NCBI GenBank assembly: GCA_964556005.1
Contig: CAZKUR010000011.1
Location: 1-64,000, forward strand
Direction of reading: 5' to 3'
Length of the DNA stretch: 64,000 bases
Source of the DNA: CAZKUR01 sp964556005
GTDB taxonomy: Bacteria; Bacteroidota; Ignavibacteria; Ignavibacteriales; Ignavibacteriaceae
The stretch's first letter is position 1. Every line of letters begins with the position of its first letter. A model generated the notes under the pieces. The model worked only from the letters and a program-made list of their open reading frames with translations. It searched no databases and was not told the DNA's origin. This document shows, piece after piece, positions 27,476 through 36,690 of this stretch. The translations under genes and the position numbers were made by a program.

Positions 27476-28315
27476 TCATGATAAAATATCTTTTCTACGG
27501 AATATAAAAGCCGTTATTGCAAACAAACCGACAACATGCGCTAAAAGAATTAGCGTTGATTTTATTATTTCACCAAAATCAACAGGCTTATCAAAAAATA
27601 GCCGCCATGAAGAAATATATGTTGTGAATAAATAAGGCTTTATTGTTTTAAAGACGTTTAAATCAATTGCAGAAATTATTATGAAGACAATTATAATTGC
27701 CATTGTTGCAACTATCGGCCCGATGGCATTTTCGACCAAGGATGAAAATAAAAACGCTAATGAACAGACTACTGTCATTGCAAGTCCCGCAAAACCGTAA
27801 GCTAACAAAAATCTCCATAAAATATCATGCTTTGCAAAGATTATAATTGTCCCGGATTTAATAACCATTAATTCCCCCGTTCCAAATATTACCAAACCCA
27901 GCCCTAGACTTATTACGGCAAGCCAAAGGACAAGTAAATTTGAATAAATAACGCCTGCAATAAATTTTGAAAGAGTTACTTTAAATCTCGTAACCGGCCT
28001 TGTAATTAAAATTCTATAAGTTCCGGCAGTTGCTTCTCCTGCAAGAAGATCTCCCGCAACAAGTGTAATTAAAAACGGAATATGAACGGTAAGACTTCCA
28101 AAAATAAAATAAGCTATTAAATACATGTTCAATAAATTTCCTACGAAAACAAAAGACTGCTGCAAATTTCTCGTCATAAAATTGAGAGTTCTGTGGCCTT
28201 CAAAATGCATCGCAATAAGAATTACAGGGACAAGAATTCCAATTGCAATAAAGCCGATATAAGTTCTCCATTTCCTAAATATTTTATACAGTTCAATACT
28301 GATAAGCGCAATCAT
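27476..28315 (-). CDS. ABC-2 type transporter permease
   Basis: A 279-residue membrane protein with about six hydrophobic segments. It opens IALISIELYKIFRKWRTYIGF, which is typical of the ABC-2/NatB-like permeases, followed by AGEATAGTYRILITRPVTR in the cytoplasmic coupling region. It pairs with the ATPase whose stop overlaps its start by four bases (ATGA). Together they would export a lipid, peptide or sodium; the substrate is not recognisable. The downstream LolA-like gene hints at lipid or lipoprotein handling. Confidence 0.85.
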   Translation of the reverse strand: MIALISIELYKIFRKWRTYIGFIAIGILVPVILIAMHFEGHRTLNFMTRNLQQSFVFVGNLLNMYLIAYFIFGSLTVHIPFLITLVAGDLLAGEATAGTYRILITRPVTRFKVTLSKFIAGVIYSNLLVLWLAVISLGLGLVIFGTGELMVIKSGTIIIFAKHDILWRFLLAYGFAGLAMTVVCSLAFLFSSLVENAIGPIVATMAIIIVFIIISAIDLNVFKTIKPYLFTTYISSWRLFFDKPVDFGEIIKSTLILLAHVVGLFAITAFIFRRKDILS

Positions 28316-29285
28316 TTTGAAGCCTTTTCCATAATTGAAAGGAAATATTCTTCTAAAGATCTTGCCGGAATTAAAGCGTTAACATCAATTTCATTTTCTA
28401 CTAAAAATTTATTTAATACGGAAACTTCTTCAGGGTGAAGCATCAAAATAATTTTATTATTTTCAATAGATTGGATGTTATCAACCCAGTTTGTATTTGA
28501 CAATAAACTTTTTGCTTTCTCCGAATCATTAACTTCTACGGTAACTTTTAATTTACTGGAATTCAATAAATCCGAAACATATCCTTCAACTTGCGCTGTT
28601 CCGTTATTTATAATAATCATTCTATTAGCCACCAACTCCACTTCATAAAGAATATGAGAAGAAAGAAAAATTGTTTTCTTTTGATCTTTACTCAAATGGA
28701 TTATCAAATCTCTTATTTCTTTCATTCCCTGTGGATCCAAACCGGTTGTAGGCTCATCTAAAATTAAAATTTCGGGATCGTGAATCNNNNNNNNNNTTTA
28801 TGTTCATCTAAAATTATTAATTCATGTTCATGAAGGAGAGTCTGTGCAATCCCCAATCTTTGTTTCATTCCATGCGAAAAAGTTTTTACTTTACTCTTCG
28901 CTCTTTTTTCAAGCCCGACAAGTTCCAGCAGCTCAAATATTCTTTTTTTTCCAACCTGTTTACCGGAAATTCGCCCTAATATTTCAAGGTTTTTATATGC
29001 GGAAATATAGCCGTAAAAATCCGGTTTTTCTACAATTGCCCCGATTTGCTTAAGGATTGAAATTCTCTGCTTTTTAAGCGATTTTCCAAAGATTTTAATG
29101 TCTCCTCCGGTTGGAGAAATCAGAGAAAGCATCATTCTTATTGTTGTACTTTTCCCCGCACCATTAGGACCTAAAAATCCAAATACATCGCCTTTGAAAA
29201 CATTTAAATTTAAATTATTAACCGCCTTAACATCTTTAAAATGTTTTGATAAATTTTTTATCTCAATTATTTTTTGTTCTTCCAA
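28312..29285 (-). CDS. ABC transporter ATP-binding protein (interrupted by 10-N join)
   Basis: The right part (28797-29285) carries Walker A GPNGAGKSTT, a Q-loop in AIVEKPDFYGY, the signature FSHGMKQRLGIAQ and a first Walker B-like stretch ELIILDEHK. The left part (28312-28786) starts again with IHDPEILILDEPTTGLDP, then the H-switch SSHILYEVE and a C-terminal extension typical of ABC-2 ATPases. About 13 codons are thus represented twice across the 10-N join, and each half has its own frame. One gene of roughly 310 codons is the natural reading. The start is TTG at 29285; no ATG is available in frame. It energises the adjacent permease. Confidence 0.85.
28787..28796. other. Assembly gap (10 N)
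   Basis: Ten N within the ATPase gene. Scaffolding programs insert such a minimum gap when contig ends are thought to abut or overlap. The flanks encode related but not identical copies of the Walker B region. Confidence 0.95.
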
Positions 29286-29767
29286 AATTATTTTCTCATT
29301 CGTAATTATTTAAATTACAATTCAGTTCCGATAAGAGGCGTTAAAAAGCATTTTGTTATTTCGACGATTATTCCGGTAAAAGGAGATAAATTATAGATTA
29401 AAATTACTGAATAAACCGTGTGATACAAAATAAAGAATGGCTAATTACCTGAAACTTTTGAATGAATTTGCTTTAATTATTACAAACTCAGAAAGTTTTT
29501 AAAATTATTTTTTCAATTCAAAAATTTAATTTGTCTTTAATGAAAAAAAAACATAACATTGCAAAAAATTTTTTATCTCTTCTTAATAAATTAAGAAAAG
29601 AATTTTTATTTGTTCTAAGCTTTTCATATTTTAAAATTGTAGTCGTTAAAAATTTAAAAGCTGAATTATTGATGAAAGACTATTTCAAATCTTTACAACC
29701 CAATCTTTTTAATTCAGCAAATAATTTACATGATTTTGTAATAAGGACTTAAGCGAGGGAGTCATCG
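29286..29767. other. Leader region of nrdJ (482 bp)
   Basis: AT-rich DNA between the divergent ATPase and nrdJ genes. No tRNA, hairpin terminator or cobalamin riboswitch box was recognised. A GAGGGAG ribosome site lies at its right end, eight bases before the nrdJ ATG. A 73-codon frame inside (29531-29752) has no family resemblance and is not called. Confidence 0.5.
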
Positions 29768-32700
29768 ATGCAAATAAAGCGCTTTTTTACGCAAGAAGGT
29801 AAGGATCCATTATCAGGTTTTGAATTTCAAAAAAGGACATCGGAAATAAAAAACCAGGACGGGTCCAGTGTTTTCAAAATGGAAGATGTTTTTGTCCCTT
29901 CTAATTGGTCGCAGGTTGCCACCGATATTTTAGCACAGAAATATTTTAGAAAAGCGGGTGTTCCGAAACTATTAAAAAAAGTATATGAAGAAGGAATTCC
30001 AACGTGGCTTCAACCTTCAACCGCAGATACCGAAAGACTACAAGAATTACCAGAAAAAGAAAGGTATTCTTCCGAAACTGACGCGCGGCAGGTTTTTTTT
30101 AGATTAGCCGGATGCTGGACTTACTGGGGCTGGAAAGCTAAATATTTCGACTCTGAAGAAGATGCAAAAACTTTTTATGACGAACTCGTTTACATGCTGA
30201 CAAACCAGATGGCTGCCCCAAACAGTCCGCAATGGTTTAATACCGGGCTTCATTGGGCTTACGGAATTTCCGGTCCCTCGCAAGGGCATTATTATGTTGA
30301 TTATCAAACCGGGAAATTAACTGCATCGAACGACGCTTATACACACCCACAACCTCATGCGTGCTTTATCCAATCTATAAAAGATGATCTTGTAAATGAA
30401 GGCGGAATAATGGACCTGTGGGTCCGCGAAGCAAGACTCTTTAAATACGGTTCCGGAACAGGTTCAAACTTTTCTGAAATAAGAGGTGTGAATGAACCTT
30501 TGAGCGGCGGCGGGAAATCCTCCGGCTTAATGTCCTTCTTAAAAATCGGCGATCGTTCTGCAGGAGCTATAAAATCCGGCGGAACCACAAGAAGAGCCGC
30601 AAAAATGGTTACTCTGGATCTCGATCATCCTGATATTGAAGAATATATAAACTGGAAAGTTGTCGAGGAACAAAAAGTCGCTGCTATAGTTGCTGGCTCC
30701 AGACTATGCGATTTACACCTTAACGCAATAATGAAAGCCTGCTACGATGAACATCCGGAAAATGATAGATTCAATAAAAAATTAAATAAGAAGCTGCAGC
30801 ACGCCGTAATAGAAGCAAGAAAAGCACAAATTCCAAACAATTACATTGAAAGAGTAATTCAGCTTGCAAAGCTTGGATTTCGTTCAATTGAATTTCCAGT
30901 TTATGATGTTGATTGGAACTCCGATGCTTATGCAACCGTTAGCGGACAGAATTCAAACAACTCAATTCGTGTTTCCAATGATTATATGGAAGCCGTAATT
31001 AACGATGGAGAATGGAATCTTTATTGGAGAACTGAAAAAAAGAAAGCGAAAGAAGATAAAAGAGAACCAAAGCCGTGCAAAACTCTTAAAGCACGAGATC
31101 TTTGGGATCAGATCGCTTACTCAGCGTGGTCAAGTGCAGATCCAGGCATTCAATTCCATTCAACTATAAACGAATGGCACACATGCCCCGCAGACGGTGA
31201 GATTAAAGCTTCAAATCCTTGCAGCGAGTACATGTTTTTAGACGATACCGCGTGTAATTTAGCTTCGCTTAATCTTGTCAAATTTTACAGTACTAACACT
31301 AAAAAATTTAATATTGAAGCCTATCGCCATGCAACGAGACTCTGGACCATCGTTCTTGAGATCAGCGTTCTTATGGCACAATTTCCTAGTAAAGAAATTG
31401 CCAGTTTAAGCTATGACTTCAGAACATTGGGTCTTGGCTTTGCTAACCTTGGTTCACTTTTAATGCTCCAGGGAATTCCTTACGACAGCAAAGAGGCATT
31501 CGCAATTTGCGGCTCATTAACCTGTTCGATGCATATGTCGGCTTATGCAACATCCGCAGAAATCGCAAAAGAACTCGGCACTTTCGTAAAATATGATCAG
31601 AACAAAGATTATATGCTTCGCGTAATTAGGAATCACAGGAGGGCAGCGTATAACGTTCCTAATGAAGAATATGAAGGATTATCAATCTACCCGGTCGGTA
31701 TCGATCCGAAATATTGTCCTTCAGATCTGCTAAAAGCTGCAAGAGAAGATGCCGACAGAGCTTTGGAATTGGGCGAAAAATACGGATATAGAAATGCTCA
31801 GGTTACTGTTATAGCACCAACCGGAACAATCGGTCTCGTTATGGATTGCGATACGACAGGCGTTGAACCTGATTATGCTTTAGTAAAACTAAAAAAATTA
31901 GCAGGCGGCGGATATTTCAAAATTATCAACCAATCTATTCCCCCGGCATTGGAAAGACTTGGCTATAACAAAGATCAAATAAACGAAATTGTAAAATATG
32001 CTAAAGGCAGCGGGTCACTAAACGGTTGTCCGTATATAAATAAGGAATCGTTAAAAGCAAAAGGTTTTACGGATGAAATTATTTCTAAAATCGAAAAGGC
32101 TTTGCCTTCCGTATTTGAAATCAGCTTTGCATTCAATTCCTATATTGTCGGCGAAGACTTTTTAATTACAAAACTTGGTTTAACTAAAGAACAAATTAAC
32201 TTCTTTGATTTCAATCTTTTATCTGCATTAGGATTTTCCAAACAAGAAATAGCTTCCGCCAACGACTATGTCTGTGGAACTATGACGATAGAAGGTGCGC
32301 CTTTCTTAAACCATGAACATTACCCTGTTTTCGATTGTGCAAATAAATGCGGCAAAAAAGGGACAAGATTTATCAGGCCGATTGCACATATTAAAATGAT
32401 GTCTGCTGCTCAGCCGTTTATTTCAGGTGCAATTTCCAAAACAATTAATTTCCCGAATTCCGCTTCGGTTGCGGATATAAAAGATGCATTTATGCAGTCA
32501 TGGAAGCTTGGAATTAAAGCAAATGCATTATACAGGGACGGTTCAAAATTATCCCAGCCTTTGAATGCAATTAGCGATGAAGAAATCGAAGCCTTGATGG
32601 ATGATAAAGAGCATAACGACATTATTAAGGTTGCGGAAAAAATCATTCACCGTTACATCGCAAAGAGAAGAAGACTGCCGGATAGACGTTCCGGTTATAC

Positions 32701-33352
32701 TCAAAAAGCTAAGATAAACGGGCAATCTGTTTATATCAGAACCGGCGAATATGAAAACGGACAGTTGGGCGAAATCTTTATCGATATGCATAGAGAAGGT
32801 GCGGCTTTCAGAAGTTTGCTTAACTGTTTTGCAATTTCGATTTCATTAGGATTACAGCACGGCGTTCCGCTGGAAGAATTTGTAGATGCATTTGTATTTA
32901 CTCGCTTTGAACCGAGCGGAATAGTTACAGGCAATGCTAAAATTAAAATGGCTACTTCGGTAATCGATTATATTTTTAGAGAGCTGGCAGTTGCCTATTT
33001 AGGAAGGAACGATCTTGCTCATGTGGATCCTACCGAAGTTACAGAGAAAGCTTCGCGCAGCATTGTAAAAAAAATAGTTGAGCCGGAGTTTGAGAGTGAA
33101 GAAATTGTTAGTGAAAGAGTAGTTGAGCTGGATAAAGATAAACCTTCTACCTACAATTATTCTGTGTCTTCAAATGCCGCAAAAGCTTCAAAACCAAAGA
33201 AACCGGAATCAAAATTCTCATCTCAGTTCAAGCAGGCAATTGAAGCAGGTTACACCGGAGATATTTGTCCCGAATGCCAGAGCATGACAATGGTTAGAAA
33301 CGGAACTTGCTTAAAGTGTATGACTTGCGGTTCGACATCGGGATGCAGTTAA
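29768..33352 (+). CDS. nrdJ: Adenosylcobalamin-dependent ribonucleoside-diphosphate reductase (class II)
   Basis: The 1194-residue enzyme reduces ribonucleotides to deoxyribonucleotides using a cobalamin-generated thiyl radical, without needing oxygen. It has the barrel-domain cysteine in HPQPHACFIQS, the active-site motif SNPCSEYMFLDD with the radical cysteine, Asn and Glu, the substrate loop APTGTIG, and a cysteine-rich C-terminal tail (CPECQSM, CLKCMTCGS) for re-reduction. No intein is present and length is normal for the long B12-dependent form. No class I or III reductase is seen in this window. A bidirectional terminator follows. Confidence 0.95.
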   Translation: MQIKRFFTQEGKDPLSGFEFQKRTSEIKNQDGSSVFKMEDVFVPSNWSQVATDILAQKYFRKAGVPKLLKKVYEEGIPTWLQPSTADTERLQELPEKERYSSETDARQVFFRLAGCWTYWGWKAKYFDSEEDAKTFYDELVYMLTNQMAAPNSPQWFNTGLHWAYGISGPSQGHYYVDYQTGKLTASNDAYTHPQPHACFIQSIKDDLVNEGGIMDLWVREARLFKYGSGTGSNFSEIRGVNEPLSGGGKSSGLMSFLKIGDRSAGAIKSGGTTRRAAKMVTLDLDHPDIEEYINWKVVEEQKVAAIVAGSRLCDLHLNAIMKACYDEHPENDRFNKKLNKKLQHAVIEARKAQIPNNYIERVIQLAKLGFRSIEFPVYDVDWNSDAYATVSGQNSNNSIRVSNDYMEAVINDGEWNLYWRTEKKKAKEDKREPKPCKTLKARDLWDQIAYSAWSSADPGIQFHSTINEWHTCPADGEIKASNPCSEYMFLDDTACNLASLNLVKFYSTNTKKFNIEAYRHATRLWTIVLEISVLMAQFPSKEIASLSYDFRTLGLGFANLGSLLMLQGIPYDSKEAFAICGSLTCSMHMSAYATSAEIAKELGTFVKYDQNKDYMLRVIRNHRRAAYNVPNEEYEGLSIYPVGIDPKYCPSDLLKAAREDADRALELGEKYGYRNAQVTVIAPTGTIGLVMDCDTTGVEPDYALVKLKKLAGGGYFKIINQSIPPALERLGYNKDQINEIVKYAKGSGSLNGCPYINKESLKAKGFTDEIISKIEKALPSVFEISFAFNSYIVGEDFLITKLGLTKEQINFFDFNLLSALGFSKQEIASANDYVCGTMTIEGAPFLNHEHYPVFDCANKCGKKGTRFIRPIAHIKMMSAAQPFISGAISKTINFPNSASVADIKDAFMQSWKLGIKANALYRDGSKLSQPLNAISDEEIEALMDDKEHNDIIKVAEKIIHRYIAKRRRLPDRRSGYTQKAKINGQSVYIRTGEYENGQLGEIFIDMHREGAAFRSLLNCFAISISLGLQHGVPLEEFVDAFVFTRFEPSGIVTGNAKIKMATSVIDYIFRELAVAYLGRNDLAHVDPTEVTEKASRSIVKKIVEPEFESEEIVSERVVELDKDKPSTYNYSVSSNAAKASKPKKPESKFSSQFKQAIEAGYTGDICPECQSMTMVRNGTCLKCMTCGSTSGCS

Positions 33353-33375
33353 AAAAAATATTGTATTAAAATCTT

Positions 33376-33405
33376 AAAAGGTGTCTTGATAGACACCTTT
33401 TTTAT
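33376..33405 (+). terminator. Bidirectional rho-independent terminator
   Basis: AAAAGGTGTCT (33376-33386) pairs with AGACACCTTTT (33391-33401) around a TGAT loop. T-rich sequence follows on the plus strand and A-rich sequence precedes it, so it can end both nrdJ and the convergent PAP2 gene. Confidence 0.88.
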
Positions 33406-33416
33406 TGATTCCCAAT

Positions 33417-34262
33417 TTAAAAACTAAAAACAGCTCCAACCCCTAATCCATTTGATTGAATAACCGGATAAAATGACAGCGATACATTTTTATTTTCTTT
33501 GTTTCTTTCTTCATCATAATTAACAATTGCCCGTCCAACAACCGTACTAACCGTAGCAGCGAAAACTGTATCTGAAAACCAATGTTGATCGGCATAAATG
33601 CGTTGAAAAGCAGTTAATCCTGCCAATCCGTATAAAAAAATCGAAGCATAGACATTATCAATTTTTGCCGCCAAAACAGAAGAGACGGCGAATGCAACCG
33701 TTACATGTCCGGAAGGGAAAGACAAGTAATCATTATTTATTTGAAACCCCTTAAAATGAGTATTTCCCAAATTCATATACGGTCTGCTTCTGCCGAGACT
33801 GGCTTTTAATATTGTTGTAATAATTCCGGAATAGACTAATGATTCAATCATCATTCTCCCAGTCGATGACACATCATCGTTATGAAATGCTTTTCCACCG
33901 AGGTAAATAATTCCTCCCAACAATGCAGGGTAAATGCCGTTTCCATAATATCTGCCTGCTTCAGTAAAATTATCTAATCCTTTGGAATGATGTTTTTGAA
34001 GATCACTTCTTATGCTTTTATCTGCTAAAAATGCTAGCGCGGTTCCTCCGATTATGCCGGAAGTAATCAGCCAGTCTTTTTCGGTAAATGAGAAAGGTGC
34101 CGATACTAATCTCCCACCATCTGATAATCCAATCTTTATATCTTTATAAACACTGGGAAAGAAACTATCGGTTGAATAGGCAGGCTTTTTCGATTGCGCT
34201 TGTGCTGAAAAAGTATTTAGTAAAAATGCAAAAATTATCAGTAAAAGTTCGGATGTTTTCAT
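33417..34262 (-). CDS. Exported PAP2-family phosphatase
   Basis: From the ATG at 34262 the protein has 281 residues with a signal peptide (ELLLIIFAFLLN to AQAQ). The PAP2 motifs are KASLGRSRPYM, SFPSGHVTVAF and QRIYADQHWFSD; motif 3 has Gln-Arg where Ser-Arg is usual. The hydrophobic segments are weaker than in the 23451 gene, and the cleavable signal suggests an outer-membrane or periplasmic lipid phosphatase of the kind common in Bacteroidota. A TTG three codons earlier was rejected. It is convergent with nrdJ and shares its terminator. Confidence 0.83.
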   Translation of the reverse strand: MKTSELLLIIFAFLLNTFSAQAQSKKPAYSTDSFFPSVYKDIKIGLSDGGRLVSAPFSFTEKDWLITSGIIGGTALAFLADKSIRSDLQKHHSKGLDNFTEAGRYYGNGIYPALLGGIIYLGGKAFHNDDVSSTGRMMIESLVYSGIITTILKASLGRSRPYMNLGNTHFKGFQINNDYLSFPSGHVTVAFAVSSVLAAKIDNVYASIFLYGLAGLTAFQRIYADQHWFSDTVFAATVSTVVGRAIVNYDEERNKENKNVSLSFYPVIQSNGLGVGAVFSF

Positions 34263-34544
34263 GTAATTCAAAATAGAGATATAAAAATAAAAAAATTAGG
34301 AGCTATAAATTTATAAAAATCGGATGATATTTTATGAACTTCGAGTGTTTCGTCACTGACACTGCTATACGTAAAACTTTAAGTGTCACTACTTGCCCCT
34401 ATCGGATACTATTCCATGACAAAAATGAATCATAATTTATTAAAAAAATAATCTCACTCTCAGCACGGAATCCATTAAGAACAAGTTATGCTATACAAAG
34501 ATATTTCCGGGACAGAAAACTTGAGGATATTTAATATTTCAGAA

Positions 34545-35267
34545 TTAGAATCCGCTTTGAGATGTGAAATTTTCTATTCGTCGTGCCCCCATGTAACGGC
34601 TTCCATAATATGCATCATTCAATGAAGATACTATAACACCGAATGAAGAGCTTGCATGAACGAACATTCCATCGCCAATATAAATTCCGACATGGCCTGG
34701 TTTTACAGCTCGCCTTGTGTTAAAAAAAACAAGGTCGCCGAATTTTAAATCTCTCTCACTTCTAACTTCAGTTCCTTCGGTAAATTGCTCTCTTGCCGTT
34801 CTTAAAAGTGGAACCGATAAAATATCACTATAAAGTGTCTGAGTAAATGCCGAGCAATCAATTCCCGATTTAGTTTCACCGCCGTATTTGTAAGGTGTGT
34901 TTAAATACTTTATTATCTCAGTCAGCATTTTATCTTTGACGGATAAATCTCTACTTTCATTATAAGCAGTGTCATCTTCATTGCCGAATCTCGATAAAAT
35001 GGCAGAAGGTGCAATAATAGATTTTGTATCTGAAGAATCAAAGTCATCTTCATTGTCGCTGAATTCTCTTCCGTTATCATATAGCGGATTAGGGCGGTAA
35101 TTAGTGCTGTCTTCAGATGAATACCTGACAGGGTTTGAATTAGAATTGTCATCTTTTCCTCTTTCATTATAACGAATAGAATTAGTCGATGAAGAGCAGC
35201 CTTCTATTAAAATGAGGAAAAGTACTGTCGTAATTGAAGATAATATCGTGATTCTCAAATTAATCAA
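34545..35267 (-). CDS. NlpC/P60 (C40) cell-wall peptidase lipoprotein
   Basis: The 240-residue protein has a lipoprotein signal (lipobox LIEGC near residue 23), a long Ser/Asn/Asp-rich linker (residues 25-110), and an NlpC/P60 domain. In that domain the cysteine nucleophile is in GIDCSAFTQTLY, the histidine in KPGHVGIYIG and the third polar residue in MFVHASSS. It cleaves peptide bonds in peptidoglycan stems and is anchored to the outer membrane. A TTG start at 35267, with AGGT eight bases upstream, lies only five bases behind the sigma factor stop, so the two genes share a transcript. Confidence 0.87.
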   Translation of the reverse strand: MINLRITILSSITTVLFLILIEGCSSSTNSIRYNERGKDDNSNSNPVRYSSEDSTNYRPNPLYDNGREFSDNEDDFDSSDTKSIIAPSAILSRFGNEDDTAYNESRDLSVKDKMLTEIIKYLNTPYKYGGETKSGIDCSAFTQTLYSDILSVPLLRTAREQFTEGTEVRSERDLKFGDLVFFNTRRAVKPGHVGIYIGDGMFVHASSSFGVIVSSLNDAYYGSRYMGARRIENFTSQSGF

Positions 35268-35272
35268 CTTTA

Positions 35273-36126
35273 TTAACCTAAATAGGCTTTTAAATTTTTA
35301 CTCCTTGATGCTTGCCTTAATTTTCTGATTGCTTTTTCTTTGATTTGACGAACTCTTTCACGGGTTAAATGAAATCTTTCACCAATTTCTTCCAGCGTTA
35401 ATGAATGTTCTTTATTTAATCCGAAATAAAGTCTTATCACTTCCGATTTACGTTTAGGAAGCTTTGGTAGTGTCCGGTTTATTTCAACTTTAAGAGACTT
35501 AGAAATAAGAGAATAATCCGGGGAAGGTTCATCGCTGTTTTCGAGTATATCAAGCAGACTGTTTTTATCTCCGGTTGCGAAAGGAGTTTCCACCGAAGTA
35601 TGCCTGCCGGAAATTTTCAATGCTTCGGAAACTTTATTTACATCCATTTTCTCTTCATTAGCTAATTCGTTTGTGTCCGGTTCACGTTCAAATTTCTGTT
35701 CAAGATGGCGTATACTTTACCGATTTTATTCAATGCCCAGATACGATTTAACGGCAATCGTACAATCCTTGACTGCTCGGCAAGAGACTGCAGGATCGAC
35801 TGCCTTATCCACATTACGGCATAGGATATAAATTTAAAGCCGCGCGTTTCATTGAATCTTGTTGCAGCTTTGATTAATCCGAGATTCCCTTCATTTATCA
35901 AATCACCTAACGATAAGCCCAAATTTTGATAATGGTTTGCAACGCTTACCACAAATCTTAAGTTGGCTTTTGTCAATTTTTTAAAAGCTGATTGATCGCC
36001 TTTCTTGATACGGGCAGCTAATTCAATTTCCTGATCAGGGGTTATAAGATCAACTTTACCGATTTCCTGAAAATATTTATCCAGGAATTTACTTTCCCTA
36101 AAGATATATTGTTTATTAATCTTCAC
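35273..36126 (-). CDS. Primary sigma factor (SigA/RpoD-like), frameshifted
   Basis: Two adjacent frames together encode a complete short sigma-70 factor. The first (35662-36126) holds regions 1.2 and 2 (LTKANLRFVVSVANHY, LINEGNLGLIKAATRF, SYAVMWIRQSILQ). The second (35273-35701) holds region 3 (EQKFEREPDTNELAN) and region 4 with the helix-turn-helix (LTLEEIGERFHLTRERVRQI). The frame changes at 35701-35703, where TTGAA stands for the expected TTGGAA; restoring one G gives 284 residues, the standard length in this superphylum. GTG at 36126 is the start. The loss of an essential factor is implausible, so a sequencing or assembly error is likely. No slippery heptamer for programmed shifting is seen. 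Confidence 0.88.
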
Positions 36127-36398
36127 AGCTGTTTATCTAAATTTAAACTATTTTGTAACCAATATTAAAAAATTCTACCCTAGGGGTAAAATGAAAAATT
36201 CCTGAAAAAATGAAAACCGTAAGTTTTAGTTAAAATTACCACTTTTAATCCTATCTCATTCGAACGATTTATTTTAACATATTATTATTAATATACTAAC
36301 AGGATAAAATCAAAAACTGTACTTTGTATTGCCAAAAAATTTTGATGGAATATAATAAAAATAATTAAGAAAGGATAAATTTTTAATTAGATATTTTC

Positions 36399-36662
36399 TT
36401 AAATGTCTATACCATCTAAAATTACGACAGTAACGGCATCGATGGGTTTGAATTTTGTTTGGTCTGTTTGTAAAGCGGAATTGCCAGTAGTAACCAATAC
36501 CAAATCCCCTTTCACGGCCCCCAAATTGTCAACCGCTACAATACACTTGTTTGTTTCTTTAAGATGTTTATCAAGCTCACAAATAAGTAAAAACTTTGCA
36601 CCGGCAAGAGTTTCTTGCTTATTTGATCCCCAAACAGGCCCAAGAACTTTTCCGATTATCAA
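36399..36662 (-). CDS. EutN/CcmL-family microcompartment vertex protein
   Basis: The 87-residue protein matches the pentameric vertex proteins that close the corners of bacterial microcompartment shells: MIIGKVLGPVWGSNKQETL at the N-terminus, VAVDNLGAVKGDLVLVTTGNSA in the middle and AVTVVILDGI at the end. The TTG start at 36662 is supported by AAGGA about nine bases upstream, and the family nearly always starts at this point. It lies 28 bases behind deoB on the same strand. No shell hexamer (BMC-H or BMC-T) or signature enzyme is in the window. EutN-like proteins also exist outside compartments, so the function of this copy is open. Confidence 0.9.
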   Translation of the reverse strand: MIIGKVLGPVWGSNKQETLAGAKFLLICELDKHLKETNKCIVAVDNLGAVKGDLVLVTTGNSALQTDQTKFKPIDAVTVVILDGIDI

Positions 36663-36690
36663 ATTTTATTGTTCCTTATAAATATTAAAT

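Noticed and set aside
29531..29752. 73-codon frame just upstream of nrdJ
   Set aside because: No family resemblance, very AT-rich composition and no clear ribosome site; it fills a leader region by chance.
29286..29767. Cobalamin riboswitch before the B12-dependent reductase
   Set aside because: I looked for the conserved B12-box and did not find it or a matching set of hairpins.
34320..34410. AGTGT/ACACT inverted repeat between the PAP2 and NlpC genes
   Set aside because: Arms are only five bases with mismatches around them, too weak to call as an operator or terminator.
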